This document shows, one piece after another, positions 1-8,772 of a stretch of 64,000 nucleotides of DNA. Position 1 is the first letter of the stretch, and each line of letters opens with the position of its first letter. The position numbers and the translations under genes are program-made. The DNA is taken from NCBI RefSeq assembly GCF_003858635.1, contig NZ_RQJO01000007.1, forward strand, positions 1,055,941-1,119,940. Reading direction: 5' to 3'. This DNA comes from Larkinella rosea. Its GTDB lineage: Bacteria; Bacteroidota; Bacteroidia; Cytophagales; Spirosomataceae. Below the pieces are notes generated by a model. The model had not been told where the DNA came from. It saw only the letters and a program-made list of their open reading frames with translations, and did no database searches.

Positions 1-1099
1 AACCGACTTTATCGTAGAGATAATCGAATTTACCGGTAAAAATATAGTTGCGGTATTGCTGCGGATTGTAGATTTCCGCAATAAAAATCAGGTTGGGATG
101 AGCCGCTTTCACCTGCGGAATCGCCCAGCCCCAGAATTCGACCGGCACCATTTCGGCCATATCGCACCGAAAACCGTCGACGCCTTTAGCCGCCCAGAAT
201 AGCAGAATATCACGCATTTTCACCCAGGTCGACGGAACCGGATCGAAATGGGGTTGGCGGTTATTCAGGTAATCGACGCCGTAATTCAGTTTAATCGTTT
301 CAAACCAGTCATTGAGGTCAGGCTGAGCCTTAAATACATCATTCCCCGTCGCTTTGGCCGGATTTTCCGTGTAATTCGCATCCGGCTTTTCCGGCGTCGT
401 AACGCCCTGCGGCACCTGAAACGACTGGCCGGGCAAATAATAAAAGTTGTTGTTGGGATCAAACGGCCTGCTGTTGTCGTCACCTTCGCCCAAATCCTGC
501 ACCCCCGCCGGTCGGGCATCGGAGTGATACTGACGGGCAACATGGTTAGGAATAAAATCAATGATCACCTTCAGATCGTTGACATGCGACCGTTTGAGCA
601 AATCTTCAAATTCCCGCATCCGGTTTTTTACATCGATGGCCAGATCCGGATTGACGTCGTAATAATCCTTGATGGCATACGGCGAACCCGCCCGCCCTTT
701 CACCACCTGCGGATTGTCTTTTTTGATTCCGAACGCCGAATAATCGGTCATCAGCGCGTGTTCGATAATCCCGGTATACCACACGTGCGAAACCCCAAAC
801 TTCTTTAGTTCCTGTAACGCTTTGGACGTGATGTCGTTGAACTTCCCGACGCCATTTTCATCCCGGCTTCCCCAGGGTTTATTGGTGGCATTCTGATTCC
901 CAAAAAGGCGTGTAAAGATTTGATAGATAACGAGTTTGTCTGATTTCTCTTCGAGAGGAACGGATGTATTCATGCGCAAATGTAGGGGTTCGCTGGCGTA
1001 GGCGGTTACGGTTTTTAATAGACTAGCGGCAAGCAGGGTGCTGGCAAACGTCCGGCGATTCATTTTCACGGATTCCGGAGCGAATTCGTCGGTCTTCAT
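1..1099 (-). CDS. GH13 alpha-amylase family enzyme (3' end outside window)
   Basis: Secreted alpha-glucan hydrolase, incomplete because the reading frame runs off the left edge. From the ATG at 1099 the frame stays open through position 1. A second ATG at 1063 begins MNRRTFASTLLAASLLKTV, a signal peptide with an RR pair resembling a Tat signal, so 1063 is an equally good start. The GH13 conserved regions are visible: region I as DFIPNHV near residue 180, region II as GFRCDMAEMV near residue 310 with the nucleophile Asp, and region III as IFIAEIY near residue 338 with the acid/base Glu. It is divergent to a second GH13 gene at 1239, and the two share a 139-bp intergenic region. Family assignment is secure. 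Exact specificity (alpha-amylase or maltogenic) cannot be read from the sequence. Confidence 0.9.
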   Translation of the reverse strand, partial: MKTDEFAPESVKMNRRTFASTLLAASLLKTVTAYASEPLHLRMNTSVPLEEKSDKLVIYQIFTRLFGNQNATNKPWGSRDENGVGKFNDITSKALQELKKFGVSHVWYTGIIEHALMTDYSAFGIKKDNPQVVKGRAGSPYAIKDYYDVNPDLAIDVKNRMREFEDLLKRSHVNDLKVIIDFIPNHVARQYHSDARPAGVQDLGEGDDNSRPFDPNNNFYYLPGQSFQVPQGVTTPEKPDANYTENPAKATGNDVFKAQPDLNDWFETIKLNYGVDYLNNRQPHFDPVPSTWVKMRDILLFWAAKGVDGFRCDMAEMVPVEFWGWAIPQVKAAHPNLIFIAEIYNPQQYRNYIFTGKFDYLYDKVG

Positions 1100-1203
1100 G
1101 TCCAAGTTACACATTTAAAAGGGTCTGCCTGAGCGGATGAACCGGTTTTGGTTACAAATTTCGAAACTACTGGAAAAATGAAAACAAATCCTTTAATTTA
1201 CCC

Positions 1204-1211
1204 TATTTTTG
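1204..1211 (+). promoter_or_regulatory. candidate -7 element (TATTTTTG)
   Basis: TATTTTTG matches the Bacteroidota -7 consensus TAnnTTTG exactly. It would place the transcription start about 20 nt before the ATG at 1239, which supports that ATG over the upstream one at 1209. I see no convincing -33 TTTG at the right spacing. Confidence 0.35.
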
Positions 1212-1238
1212 GCAGCTTTCTTATCCAGGCTAACCGTT

Positions 1239-3116
1239 ATGAAACGTTCCATTTACTTCCTGATCCTGCTGTTCTCCGTTGTTTTTTTCAGGACCCTGGC
1301 GCAAACCGCATCCATCCGGCGCGTCGATCCGACAAATTGGTGGGTGGGCCTGAAAAACCCCCGTTTGCAGTTACTGGTTTACGGGCCAAAAGCCGGTTCG
1401 ATGACGTACACAATCCAGTATCCCGGCGTCAAACTGCTGAAAACAACAAAGGCTGAAAACCCGGATTTTGCCTTTCTGGATTTACAGATTTTCCCAACGG
1501 CAAAACCGGGTACATTTCTGATTAGCGGCAAACTGGGCAGTCAAACCGTTTCGCATTCGTACGAACTAAAAGCCCGCACAACCGGCCCAAAAGCACAGGG
1601 CGTTTCAGCCGCCGATTTTATTTACCTGATCATGCCTGACCGTTTCGCCAACGGCGACCCGGCCAACGATGCTTTTCCCGATATGCTCGATACAAAAGTC
1701 GACCGGTCGATTCCCCACCTACGGCACGGTGGTGATTTACAAGGCATTACCAACCACCTGGATTACTTGCAGGAATTGGGGGTAACGGCGGTCTGGATGA
1801 CGCCGGTTTTGGTCAATGACGAAACGTTAAAGCAGGAAGCGCCCGACCGAATGCAGGCGGGGTATCACGGCTACCACTTTACGGACCATTACCAGATCGA
1901 CAAGCGGTTTGGTGGCAACGATGCCTACCGAAAATTCGCCCAAACACTGCACCAACGCGGCATGAAGCTGGTGCAGGATGCGGTTTATAACCATGTCAGC
2001 GATGACCACTGGCTGTATAAAAACCAGCCTTTCAAAGACTGGTTTAATCAATGGCCGACCTACACCGGGAGTTCGCATAAAGAGCAGGCGTTGTACGATC
2101 CGTATTCGGCGGCTGTCGACCGAAACGTATTGCTCAATGGCTGGTTTACGCCTTTTTTACCCGATCTGAATTTACGAAACCCGTTTCTGGCGACCTACCT
2201 GATCCAGCACGCGATCTGGTCGACGGAGGCTTTTTCGCTCGATGCGTGGCGGGTGGATACCTATAAATACAACGATCTGGCCTTCCTCAACCGCATCAAT
2301 CAGGCCCTGCTGACGGAGTATCCGCGCATTCACATTTTTGGGGAATCGTGGGTCGGCAATCCGGTGGCGCAGGCGTTTTTCGTTAAAAATAAAATTGACC
2401 TGCCGTTCAAGTCCAATCAGCCCGGCGGTTTGGACTTTATCCTGTACGACGCGACCAATGCGGCCCTGAAGGAAGACTTCGGCTGGGATTCGGGCGTCAA
2501 CCGGTTTTACCAGGCGTTGACAACCGATGGGCTTTACGCCGATCCGCAAAAGCTCGTGACTTTTCTGGAAAACCACGACACCGACCGGTATTTGTCGGTC
2601 ATCGGGGATGATCTGGCCAAATACAAAATGGGGGTTACCTGGCTGCTGACCACGCGCGGCATCCCGTCGTGGTATTACGGAACGGAAGTGCTGATGAAGA
2701 ATACCAAAAACCCTTCCGATGCCGAAGTGCGCCGGGATTTTCCGGGCGGTTTTCCCGGCGACCAGGCGAATAAATTCACGGATGCCGGACGGAATCAGCG
2801 GGAGAATGAAGCCTTCAATCACGTCAAGAAGCTGGCGCATTACCGAAAAAATACGCCCGCTTTGCAATCCGGAAAACTCATGCAGTATGTCCCCCAAAAC
2901 GGCACGTACGTTTACTTTCGCTACGATGGAGCCAAAACCGTCATGGTCGCCACCAATTCGACCGCCCAGGAAATGACGCTGGAAACCGCCCGGTTTTCGG
3001 AGCGAATGAGCGGTTTTACGACCGCCCGAAATGTGTTGACAGAGGAGACAATCCGTACCCTGTCGGCACTGAAACTGCCCGCCAAAACCGCCGTGGTGCT
3101 GGAATTGGGTCATTAA
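1239..3116 (+). CDS. GH13 neopullulanase / cyclomaltodextrinase-like amylase (SusA-like)
   Basis: Secreted enzyme cleaving alpha-1,4 (possibly alpha-1,6) glucans or cyclodextrins to maltose, about 625 aa. The start at 1239 gives a clean signal peptide (MKRSIYFLILLFSVVFFRTLAQ). An ATG at 1209 only adds an unlikely leader. After an N-terminal beta-sandwich of the cyclomaltodextrinase type come the GH13 motifs: DAVYNHVS near residue 247, LDAWRVDTYKYND near 334 with the nucleophile Asp, FGESWVGN near 367 with the acid/base Glu, and ENHDTDR near 446. A C-terminal beta domain closes the protein. It heads a same-strand run with pgmB, a DinB-like gene and maltose phosphorylase, so its maltose probably feeds that phosphorolytic pathway. 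Confidence 0.92.
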   Translation: MKRSIYFLILLFSVVFFRTLAQTASIRRVDPTNWWVGLKNPRLQLLVYGPKAGSMTYTIQYPGVKLLKTTKAENPDFAFLDLQIFPTAKPGTFLISGKLGSQTVSHSYELKARTTGPKAQGVSAADFIYLIMPDRFANGDPANDAFPDMLDTKVDRSIPHLRHGGDLQGITNHLDYLQELGVTAVWMTPVLVNDETLKQEAPDRMQAGYHGYHFTDHYQIDKRFGGNDAYRKFAQTLHQRGMKLVQDAVYNHVSDDHWLYKNQPFKDWFNQWPTYTGSSHKEQALYDPYSAAVDRNVLLNGWFTPFLPDLNLRNPFLATYLIQHAIWSTEAFSLDAWRVDTYKYNDLAFLNRINQALLTEYPRIHIFGESWVGNPVAQAFFVKNKIDLPFKSNQPGGLDFILYDATNAALKEDFGWDSGVNRFYQALTTDGLYADPQKLVTFLENHDTDRYLSVIGDDLAKYKMGVTWLLTTRGIPSWYYGTEVLMKNTKNPSDAEVRRDFPGGFPGDQANKFTDAGRNQRENEAFNHVKKLAHYRKNTPALQSGKLMQYVPQNGTYVYFRYDGAKTVMVATNSTAQEMTLETARFSERMSGFTTARNVLTEETIRTLSALKLPAKTAVVLELGH

Positions 3117-3205
3117 TAATCCGGCTGTCATGCACCCGACCGGTTGTGTGAAAATCCTTTTTTATCGCTTTATTGCAGGACACAACCTGCAAAACCAAGT
3201 CCGAG

Positions 3206-3871
3206 ATGCCGATTAAAGCCTTACTTTTTGACCTCGACGGGGTGATTGTCGATACGGCCATCTACCACTATCAAGCCTGGCGACGGATGGCCAACACGCT
3301 GGGTTTTGACATCAGCGAAGCGTTTAACGAACAGTTAAAAGGCATCAGCCGGACCGAATCACTGGAAATTATTCTGGCGCACGGCGGCAAAACCGTATCG
3401 GACGAACAGAAGCAGGAACTGGCTGCGCAAAAAAACGAATGGTACCTCGAACTGGTTTCGCAAATGACTCCGGCCAATATCTTACCGGGTGTCGAAGCTT
3501 TTTTTATGACTGTAAAAACCGCCCGGCTGAAAACCGCCCTCGGTTCGGTCAGTAAAAATGCGCGTCTGATTCTGGAACGCATCGGCATGCTGAACGATTT
3601 CGATGTGATTATCGACGGCACCAGGATTACAAAGGGTAAACCTGACCCGGAGGTTTTTCTGAAAGGGGCCGCCGAACTGAACGTTCAGCCCGCCGAATGT
3701 GTGGTTTTTGAAGATGCCGTTGCGGGCATCGAAGCCGCCAAACGGGGCGCTATGCTGGCCGTAGGCATCGGCGACCCGGCGGTTTTGACACGGGCCGATC
3801 TGGTGGTTGCGTCCCTGGCTGATCTTTCGCTCGACGAAGTACTGCGTCTGGAAGGCTCATTTACAAACTAA
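3206..3871 (+). CDS. pgmB: beta-phosphoglucomutase
   Basis: HAD-superfamily cytoplasmic enzyme converting beta-D-glucose-1-phosphate to glucose-6-phosphate, 221 aa, the normal length for the family. The N-terminal FDLDGVIVDT has the nucleophile Asp9 and acid/base Asp11. The cap domain follows, then KGKPDPEVFL with the conserved Lys and VVFEDAVAGIEAA with the Mg-binding acidic pair. I chose the start at 3206 (MPIKALLFD) because the longer frame from 3173 puts an odd 11-residue leader in front of the HAD motif. It sits two genes upstream of maltose phosphorylase, which produces exactly its substrate. Confidence 0.93.
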   Translation: MPIKALLFDLDGVIVDTAIYHYQAWRRMANTLGFDISEAFNEQLKGISRTESLEIILAHGGKTVSDEQKQELAAQKNEWYLELVSQMTPANILPGVEAFFMTVKTARLKTALGSVSKNARLILERIGMLNDFDVIIDGTRITKGKPDPEVFLKGAAELNVQPAECVVFEDAVAGIEAAKRGAMLAVGIGDPAVLTRADLVVASLADLSLDEVLRLEGSFTN

Positions 3872-3872
3872 T

Positions 3873-4445
3873 ATGCAAAAACTCGAAACCGCTCACCAGC
3901 TTCAGCAGCGCATCCGGGCCATTCTGGAAACCGTCGAGCGCGAATTTCGGCCGTTATCCCCGGAGCAACTGAACTGGAAACCGGACACCCGACGCTGGAG
4001 CATTACGCAGTGTTTGCAACACCTGAATCTGGCCGAACGGTTTTATATTCGAAATATCCAGAAAAAAGTCGACGACCTGGGGATTGTCCAGATCAGCCCG
4101 GTAGATCAGCAATTGAAAAGCGGTTGGGCCGGCAAAGTAGTGCTTCTGGCCGTTGATCCAACCTCCAGGATAAAGTACCCGACATCCTCCCTGATGAAGC
4201 CCCGCCAGGATCTGAATGCGCAGGACGTCATGCAGCAATTCATTGAATTACAGCAACTTTTAGACAACCTACTGGATAAAGCCATCTACCTCGACTGGAA
4301 CCAGGAAAAAGTGATGACGCTGTTTGGCAACTGGCTCAAAATCAGTCTGGGCAATGCTTTCCTGATGCTGGTCGCGCACAGTGAACGGCACCTCAATCAG
4401 GCGCTTCGGGTGAAACAGGAAGCCGCCGGTTTTCTTTCGAAATAA
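3873..4445 (+). CDS. DinB superfamily protein
   Basis: A 190-aa four-helix-bundle protein of the DinB/YfiT type, starting one base after the pgmB stop codon and therefore almost certainly co-transcribed. Typical features are the WSITQCLQHLNLAERF stretch with a metal-ligand-type His near residue 49 and a C-terminal HSERHLNQ with further His residues. Family members are often metal-binding and some are thiol-dependent transferases, but the function of this one is unknown. Its place inside a maltose operon is odd, and nothing in the protein suggests a carbohydrate role. Confidence 0.8.
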   Translation: MQKLETAHQLQQRIRAILETVEREFRPLSPEQLNWKPDTRRWSITQCLQHLNLAERFYIRNIQKKVDDLGIVQISPVDQQLKSGWAGKVVLLAVDPTSRIKYPTSSLMKPRQDLNAQDVMQQFIELQQLLDNLLDKAIYLDWNQEKVMTLFGNWLKISLGNAFLMLVAHSERHLNQALRVKQEAAGFLSK

Positions 4446-4522
4446 GTTTTTTTCTGCATATTAACGTTTTGAAAAAACCGGTCGCCGAAATGAGCCGGTC
4501 CGATTCTTAACCCGAATCCCGC

Positions 4523-6850
4523 ATGAAACAATACCTGAAACACGACCCCTGGCTGATTGTAGAAGAAGATTTCAACCGTTCTTACAACGAAATAACCGAA
4601 AGCGTCATGAGCCTGGGCAACGGGCGCATGGGGCAGCGAGGCAATTTTGAGGAGAATTTTTCGGGCAAATCGTTGCAGGGAAATTACGTTGCGGGTGTCT
4701 ATTATCCCGACAAAACCCGCGTGGGCTGGTGGAAAAACGGCTACCCTGACTACTTCGCCAAAGTGTTGAACGCGGCCAACTGGATTGGAATCAACATCAC
4801 GATTGACTACGAAACCCTTGACCTCCAGACCTGCGAAGTCCGCGATTTTCGGCGGGTGCTGAACATGCAGGAAGGCTACCTCGAACGTTCGTTTGTGGCA
4901 CAGCTCAAAAGCGGGAAAGAGTTGCAGGTAAACGCCAAACGGTTTTGCTCAATTGTGGATGACGAATCCGGAGCGATCCGTTACAGCCTGAAACCCTTGA
5001 ATTTTGACGCCAAGATAACGATTGAACCGTACGTCGACGGAACGATTCGCAACCGCGATTCCAATTACGACGAAACCTTCTGGGATGAAGTTCGGAAAGA
5101 AACCGGTTACGGCGAAGCGTTTATCGAGCTCAGAACCCGCAAAACCGGATTTCACGTCTGCACCGGAATGGGCATCGAAATTGAGCAGGACGGCGTCCGG
5201 ATCGATTTTCAGTCACAACCCATCCGGCAGGAAAAATACGTGGCCAATCGCATGACGCTCGAGTGCCGGGAAGGCCAGGAAACCGTGGTTTATAAATACG
5301 CGGTCAATTTGTCCTCCCTTAACTACCACAGCGATACGGTGGTTTCGGAAGCCAGGAAATACCTGCAACGGATTACTAGTAAAGGGTTTGAACGAATGCT
5401 AATCGAACAAAAGCAAGCTTGGGCCGATAAATGGAAGATGAATGACATCACGATTGAGGGTGATGTGGCGGCTCAGCAAGGCATCCGGTTTTCGATTTTT
5501 CAGCTCAACCAGACCTATACCGGCGAAGACGAGCGTTTGAACATTGGCCCCAAAGGATTCACCGGCGAAAAATACGGTGGCTCGACTTATTGGGATACCG
5601 AAGCCTATTGCCTGCCCTTTTACCTGGCCACCGCCGATCAGAAAGTAAGCCGGAATTTGCTGCGGTATCGCTACAAACACCTCGAAAAAGCCATCGAAAA
5701 CGCGAAAAAGCTGGGCTTTAAGGCCGGGGCTGCGCTTTATCCGATGGTAACCATGAACGGTGAAGAGTGCCACAATGAGTGGGAAATTACATTCGAGGAA
5801 ATTCACCGAAACGGCGCCATTGCCTACGCCATTTACGATTACATTCGCTACACGGGGGATGTTCGGTACCTGACGGAATACGGTCTGGAAGTGCTAATTG
5901 CGATCAGCCGGTTCTGGAGCCAGCGCGTCAACTGGTCGGAGGCCAAACAGCAGTACGTCATGCTGGGCGTTACCGGACCCAACGAGTACGAAAACAACGT
6001 CAACAACAACTGGTATACCAGTTACATTGCCGCCTGGACGCTCCGGTACACGATCGAAGCCGTCGGACTGGTAAAAGAACTGGATGCCGAAAAATACACC
6101 GAGTTGTGCGACCGGATTCATTTTCGGGAGGAGAAGGAAATTGCAACAGCCCGGCACATTGCCGATCATATTCACCTGCCCTACGACGAAAACCGGCAAG
6201 TTTTTCTACAACAGGAATCATTTCTGGACAAGGAACTGATGCCGGTGAGCGAGATTCCGAAAGGGCAGCGACCACTGAATCAGCACTGGTCGTGGGACCG
6301 GATTCTGCGGTCGTGTTTTATCAAACAGGCCGATGTGTTGCAGGGCATCTACTTTTTTGAGGACGATTTCGATCTGGACACCCTCCGCCGGAATTTTGAT
6401 TTCTACGAACCGATGACGGTGCACGAATCGTCACTTTCACCCTGCGTCCACTCGGTGCTGGCGTCGAAACTGGGAATGAAGGAGAAAGCGTACGAAATGT
6501 ATTTGCGGACGGCCCGGCTGGATCTCGATGATTACAATAATGACACGGAAGACGGCTGTCACATTACGTCGATGGCCGGAACCTGGCTGGCGGTGGTCAA
6601 AGGTTTTGGCGGTTTTCGGATCAAAGACGATCAGGTGGTGCTCGACCCGCATTGCCCCGACAACTGGGAATCGCTGGCATTTAAGGTGCGGTTTCGGGGT
6701 ATTTTGCTGGAAATAAAAGTGACGCAAACCGAAGTTAGCATTCAGAATTTTTCGGATAAATCCGCTGAAATCAAGCTCTATGGCAACCTGCTGACGGTTT
6801 CAGCCCGAAGTCAGAAAACCGTAAAACCAGCAACCGATTCAGGCACCTAA
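4523..6850 (+). CDS. GH65 maltose phosphorylase-type enzyme
   Basis: Cytoplasmic inverting disaccharide phosphorylase, 775 aa, full length for family GH65. It should convert maltose plus phosphate to glucose and beta-glucose-1-phosphate. The N-terminal super-sandwich domain begins HDPWLIVEEDF and contains SLGNGRMGQRGNFEE. The (alpha/alpha)6 barrel carries the catalytic acid in VTGPNEYENNVNNNWYTS, with Glu488 as the likely acid. The phosphate-binding HESSLSP lies near residue 634. The linked pgmB and two amylases argue for maltose over kojibiose, nigerose or trehalose. No signal peptide is seen, as expected. It is the last gene of the maltose block. The next gene is on the opposite strand. Confidence 0.9.
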   Translation: MKQYLKHDPWLIVEEDFNRSYNEITESVMSLGNGRMGQRGNFEENFSGKSLQGNYVAGVYYPDKTRVGWWKNGYPDYFAKVLNAANWIGINITIDYETLDLQTCEVRDFRRVLNMQEGYLERSFVAQLKSGKELQVNAKRFCSIVDDESGAIRYSLKPLNFDAKITIEPYVDGTIRNRDSNYDETFWDEVRKETGYGEAFIELRTRKTGFHVCTGMGIEIEQDGVRIDFQSQPIRQEKYVANRMTLECREGQETVVYKYAVNLSSLNYHSDTVVSEARKYLQRITSKGFERMLIEQKQAWADKWKMNDITIEGDVAAQQGIRFSIFQLNQTYTGEDERLNIGPKGFTGEKYGGSTYWDTEAYCLPFYLATADQKVSRNLLRYRYKHLEKAIENAKKLGFKAGAALYPMVTMNGEECHNEWEITFEEIHRNGAIAYAIYDYIRYTGDVRYLTEYGLEVLIAISRFWSQRVNWSEAKQQYVMLGVTGPNEYENNVNNNWYTSYIAAWTLRYTIEAVGLVKELDAEKYTELCDRIHFREEKEIATARHIADHIHLPYDENRQVFLQQESFLDKELMPVSEIPKGQRPLNQHWSWDRILRSCFIKQADVLQGIYFFEDDFDLDTLRRNFDFYEPMTVHESSLSPCVHSVLASKLGMKEKAYEMYLRTARLDLDDYNNDTEDGCHITSMAGTWLAVVKGFGGFRIKDDQVVLDPHCPDNWESLAFKVRFRGILLEIKVTQTEVSIQNFSDKSAEIKLYGNLLTVSARSQKTVKPATDSGT

Positions 6851-7176
6851 TCTGTCTTTCATGCCGTTTTTTGTAACCAAACGAAAAATCAATGACATGG
6901 GCGTTTCCAATTGCCGCAAACCTGAATTGTTTGTCTTATGCCCCAGCCTGACCCAGAACTTACGTTAATACCAGATTAATGGTGGAAAAACGGGCAGTTT
7001 AAATACCCACTCACCGGTAACCTTAAGGTTGCCTAATGAAAACCAGCTGCTAAGGCCGTTAAGGCACCGGTTGTGATGGCGCTACTGGTCATTCTCTTTT
7101 CCCGGCTGTTCTCCTGACGGGTCAGGAAGGTAGCGGTCAACGTGGCCCGTTGACTTTAGTCAGGCTGTCTGACCAA
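6851..7176. other. non-coding gap with a palindrome
   Basis: About 325 bp between the convergent maltose phosphorylase gene and the small membrane protein gene, with no credible coding frame. It contains AACCTTAAGGTT (7019-7030), a perfect 12-bp palindrome extended by GG/CC to 7016-7033, and TCCTGAC/GTCAGGA with only 2 nt between the arms at 7112-7127. No T-tract follows either repeat, so neither is a standard terminator. Confidence 0.4.
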
Positions 7177-7410
7177 TCATTTTTGGCTTGTTTCCGGGAC
7201 AAAAACCCACAAAACGCCCAGCGCAACGACGGCAAGGGCGGCCCGTGTCGAAAAAGCGATGTTGTATGTGACGATGTCAGCGGTTTGTGGGGGACGAAGT
7301 CCGGCAAATGCGACGGGTCCGGGACCGACCGGCGGTTGGGCCTGATAGGTAACGGAAGCGGCCAATCCAATGATTATCAGCAGAAATAGGATTTGATGGT
7401 TGCGTTTCAT
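7177..7410 (-). CDS. small two-helix membrane protein, unknown
   Basis: A 77-aa protein with two hydrophobic segments, about residues 7-22 (LFLLIIIGLAASVTYQ) and 50-70 (AFSTRAALAVVALGVLWVFV), joined by a Pro/Gly-rich linker. It lies about 100 bp downstream of the ArsB-family gene on the same strand. Coding status rests on the sensible hydrophobic pattern and basic N-terminus (MKRNHQ). The opposite-strand frames here are low-complexity and less protein-like. I do not recognise a family. Confidence 0.5.
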   Translation of the reverse strand: MKRNHQILFLLIIIGLAASVTYQAQPPVGPGPVAFAGLRPPQTADIVTYNIAFSTRAALAVVALGVLWVFVPETSQK

Positions 7411-7512
7411 AACTGTAGTTGATTAATTACGAAGGCAAACCTGCGGCCCTTTCCTGATGATGGTCTGAGGAAAGCATTCATTTATCTTAAGCACCCGCTC
7501 ACGGCCTTTTCG

Positions 7513-8772
7513 TCAAAAATAGCGGTAATAGAGCCAGATGGCCCCCAGCGTACACAGCAACGGAATTGTCATCACCACTGCGCCTAATTTAAGAAACTCC
7601 CATGCACTGACGGATTGTCCTTCCCGGCGTAATGCGACCAGCCAAAGTATGGTAGCCAGGGACCCCGTTACCGACAAATTTGGGCCCAGATCAATGCCGA
7701 TCAGGATGGCGCTTTTTATCATTTCGGGAACCTGCCCGGCCTGCACCACCGTACCCGCAATCAGTCCGGCCGGCAGGTTATTGACCAGGTTGCAGGCAAT
7801 GGCCACGCCGACGCCACTCAGCCAGGTTGTTTCCGATACTGATCGGGCGGTGCTGGTACGTAATAGCGTGGTCAGTTCCTGAATAACGCCCGTCTTGGCC
7901 AGTCCTTCCACCAATACGAATAGCCCGGCCACCAGCGGTAGCACCGCCCACGACACGTCTTTAATTACGACCCACGGTTTTTTTCTGGCCCGGATCAGCA
8001 CCAGTGCCGAAGTGACAATACCGGTTATCGCAGTTGGCAGGCCCAGGGGTTCATCAAGCGCTGAAGCTCCCAGCAAAATGAGTCCGGTTGCCACAATTCC
8101 GATAATAGCGACCCGCCCCCCCGGCGATAGTGCCGGAATCGCAATATCCTGCGCAACGGATTCGCGCAATGCGTCGCGTTGGGTAAAGCGTAAAATCACG
8201 AAGGTAGTGACAATGGAAACAACGGAGGGGAGTGTGTACTGCGCCAGCCAGACCCACAAGGGGGGCATGTACCTGCCGTAAATTACCAGATTCGCCGGGT
8301 TGGAAATGGGCAAAACAAAGGAAGCGGCATTCGCGATGAAAGCACAGATAAACAGATAGGGCAGTGAATTTTTAACCTTCGCCGTTTTGACGGCGGCCGC
8401 AACTGCGGGGGTAAGCACAACCGCCGTTGCGTCGTTGGACAAAAACGTGGTGACGACCACGCCCACCAGATAAATGAGCCCGAAAAGTCGGCTGGCCGAT
8501 CCGTGGGCCCGCTGACTGGCATGGGCTGCCAGCCAATCAAAGAGACCTTCTTCCCGGGCGGTTTCGGCCAGCAACATCATGCCGGTCAGAAACAGGTATA
8601 CATCCGTTCCTTTGACAATTCCCGACAGGCTTTCAGCCGGGGTGATCAATCCCAGCGCTAGCATTACGATAGCTCCTCCAGCGGCCCAGGTAAACTCGGG
8701 TCGATTAAACGGCCGAATAATGACCCCGGCAATCGATAAAATGGTGATAAACCAGATAAAAACAGAAGACAT
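7513..8772 (-). CDS. ArsB-family ion permease
   Basis: Inner-membrane transporter of the ArsB/NhaD superfamily, 419 aa, with about ten to twelve hydrophobic segments. Segments matching arsenite permease ArsB include ETAREEGLFDWLAAHASQ, LSNDATAVVLTPAV, the conserved VNNLPAGL, and IDLGPNLSVTGSLATILWL near the C-terminus. I set the start at 8772 (MSSVFIWF), since the ATG at 8796 adds only eight residues ahead of the first helix. No arsR, arsC or acr3 gene lies next to it, so arsenite as substrate is unproven. Another anion or organic acid is possible. Confidence 0.8.
   Translation of the reverse strand: MSSVFIWFITILSIAGVIIRPFNRPEFTWAAGGAIVMLALGLITPAESLSGIVKGTDVYLFLTGMMLLAETAREEGLFDWLAAHASQRAHGSASRLFGLIYLVGVVVTTFLSNDATAVVLTPAVAAAVKTAKVKNSLPYLFICAFIANAASFVLPISNPANLVIYGRYMPPLWVWLAQYTLPSVVSIVTTFVILRFTQRDALRESVAQDIAIPALSPGGRVAIIGIVATGLILLGASALDEPLGLPTAITGIVTSALVLIRARKKPWVVIKDVSWAVLPLVAGLFVLVEGLAKTGVIQELTTLLRTSTARSVSETTWLSGVGVAIACNLVNNLPAGLIAGTVVQAGQVPEMIKSAILIGIDLGPNLSVTGSLATILWLVALRREGQSVSAWEFLKLGAVVMTIPLLCTLGAIWLYYRYF

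Noticed and set aside
248-808. Long plus-strand open frame over the first amylase gene
   Set aside because: It is antisense to a clear GH13 coding frame with all catalytic motifs, and its own translation has no family features.
1209-1238. ATG at 1209 as start of the neopullulanase gene
   Set aside because: It falls within the candidate -7 element (1204-1211), and the signal peptide begins at 1239.
2172-3131. 319-codon minus-strand frame
   Set aside because: Mirror of the neopullulanase gene. The plus-strand product is an intact GH13 enzyme.
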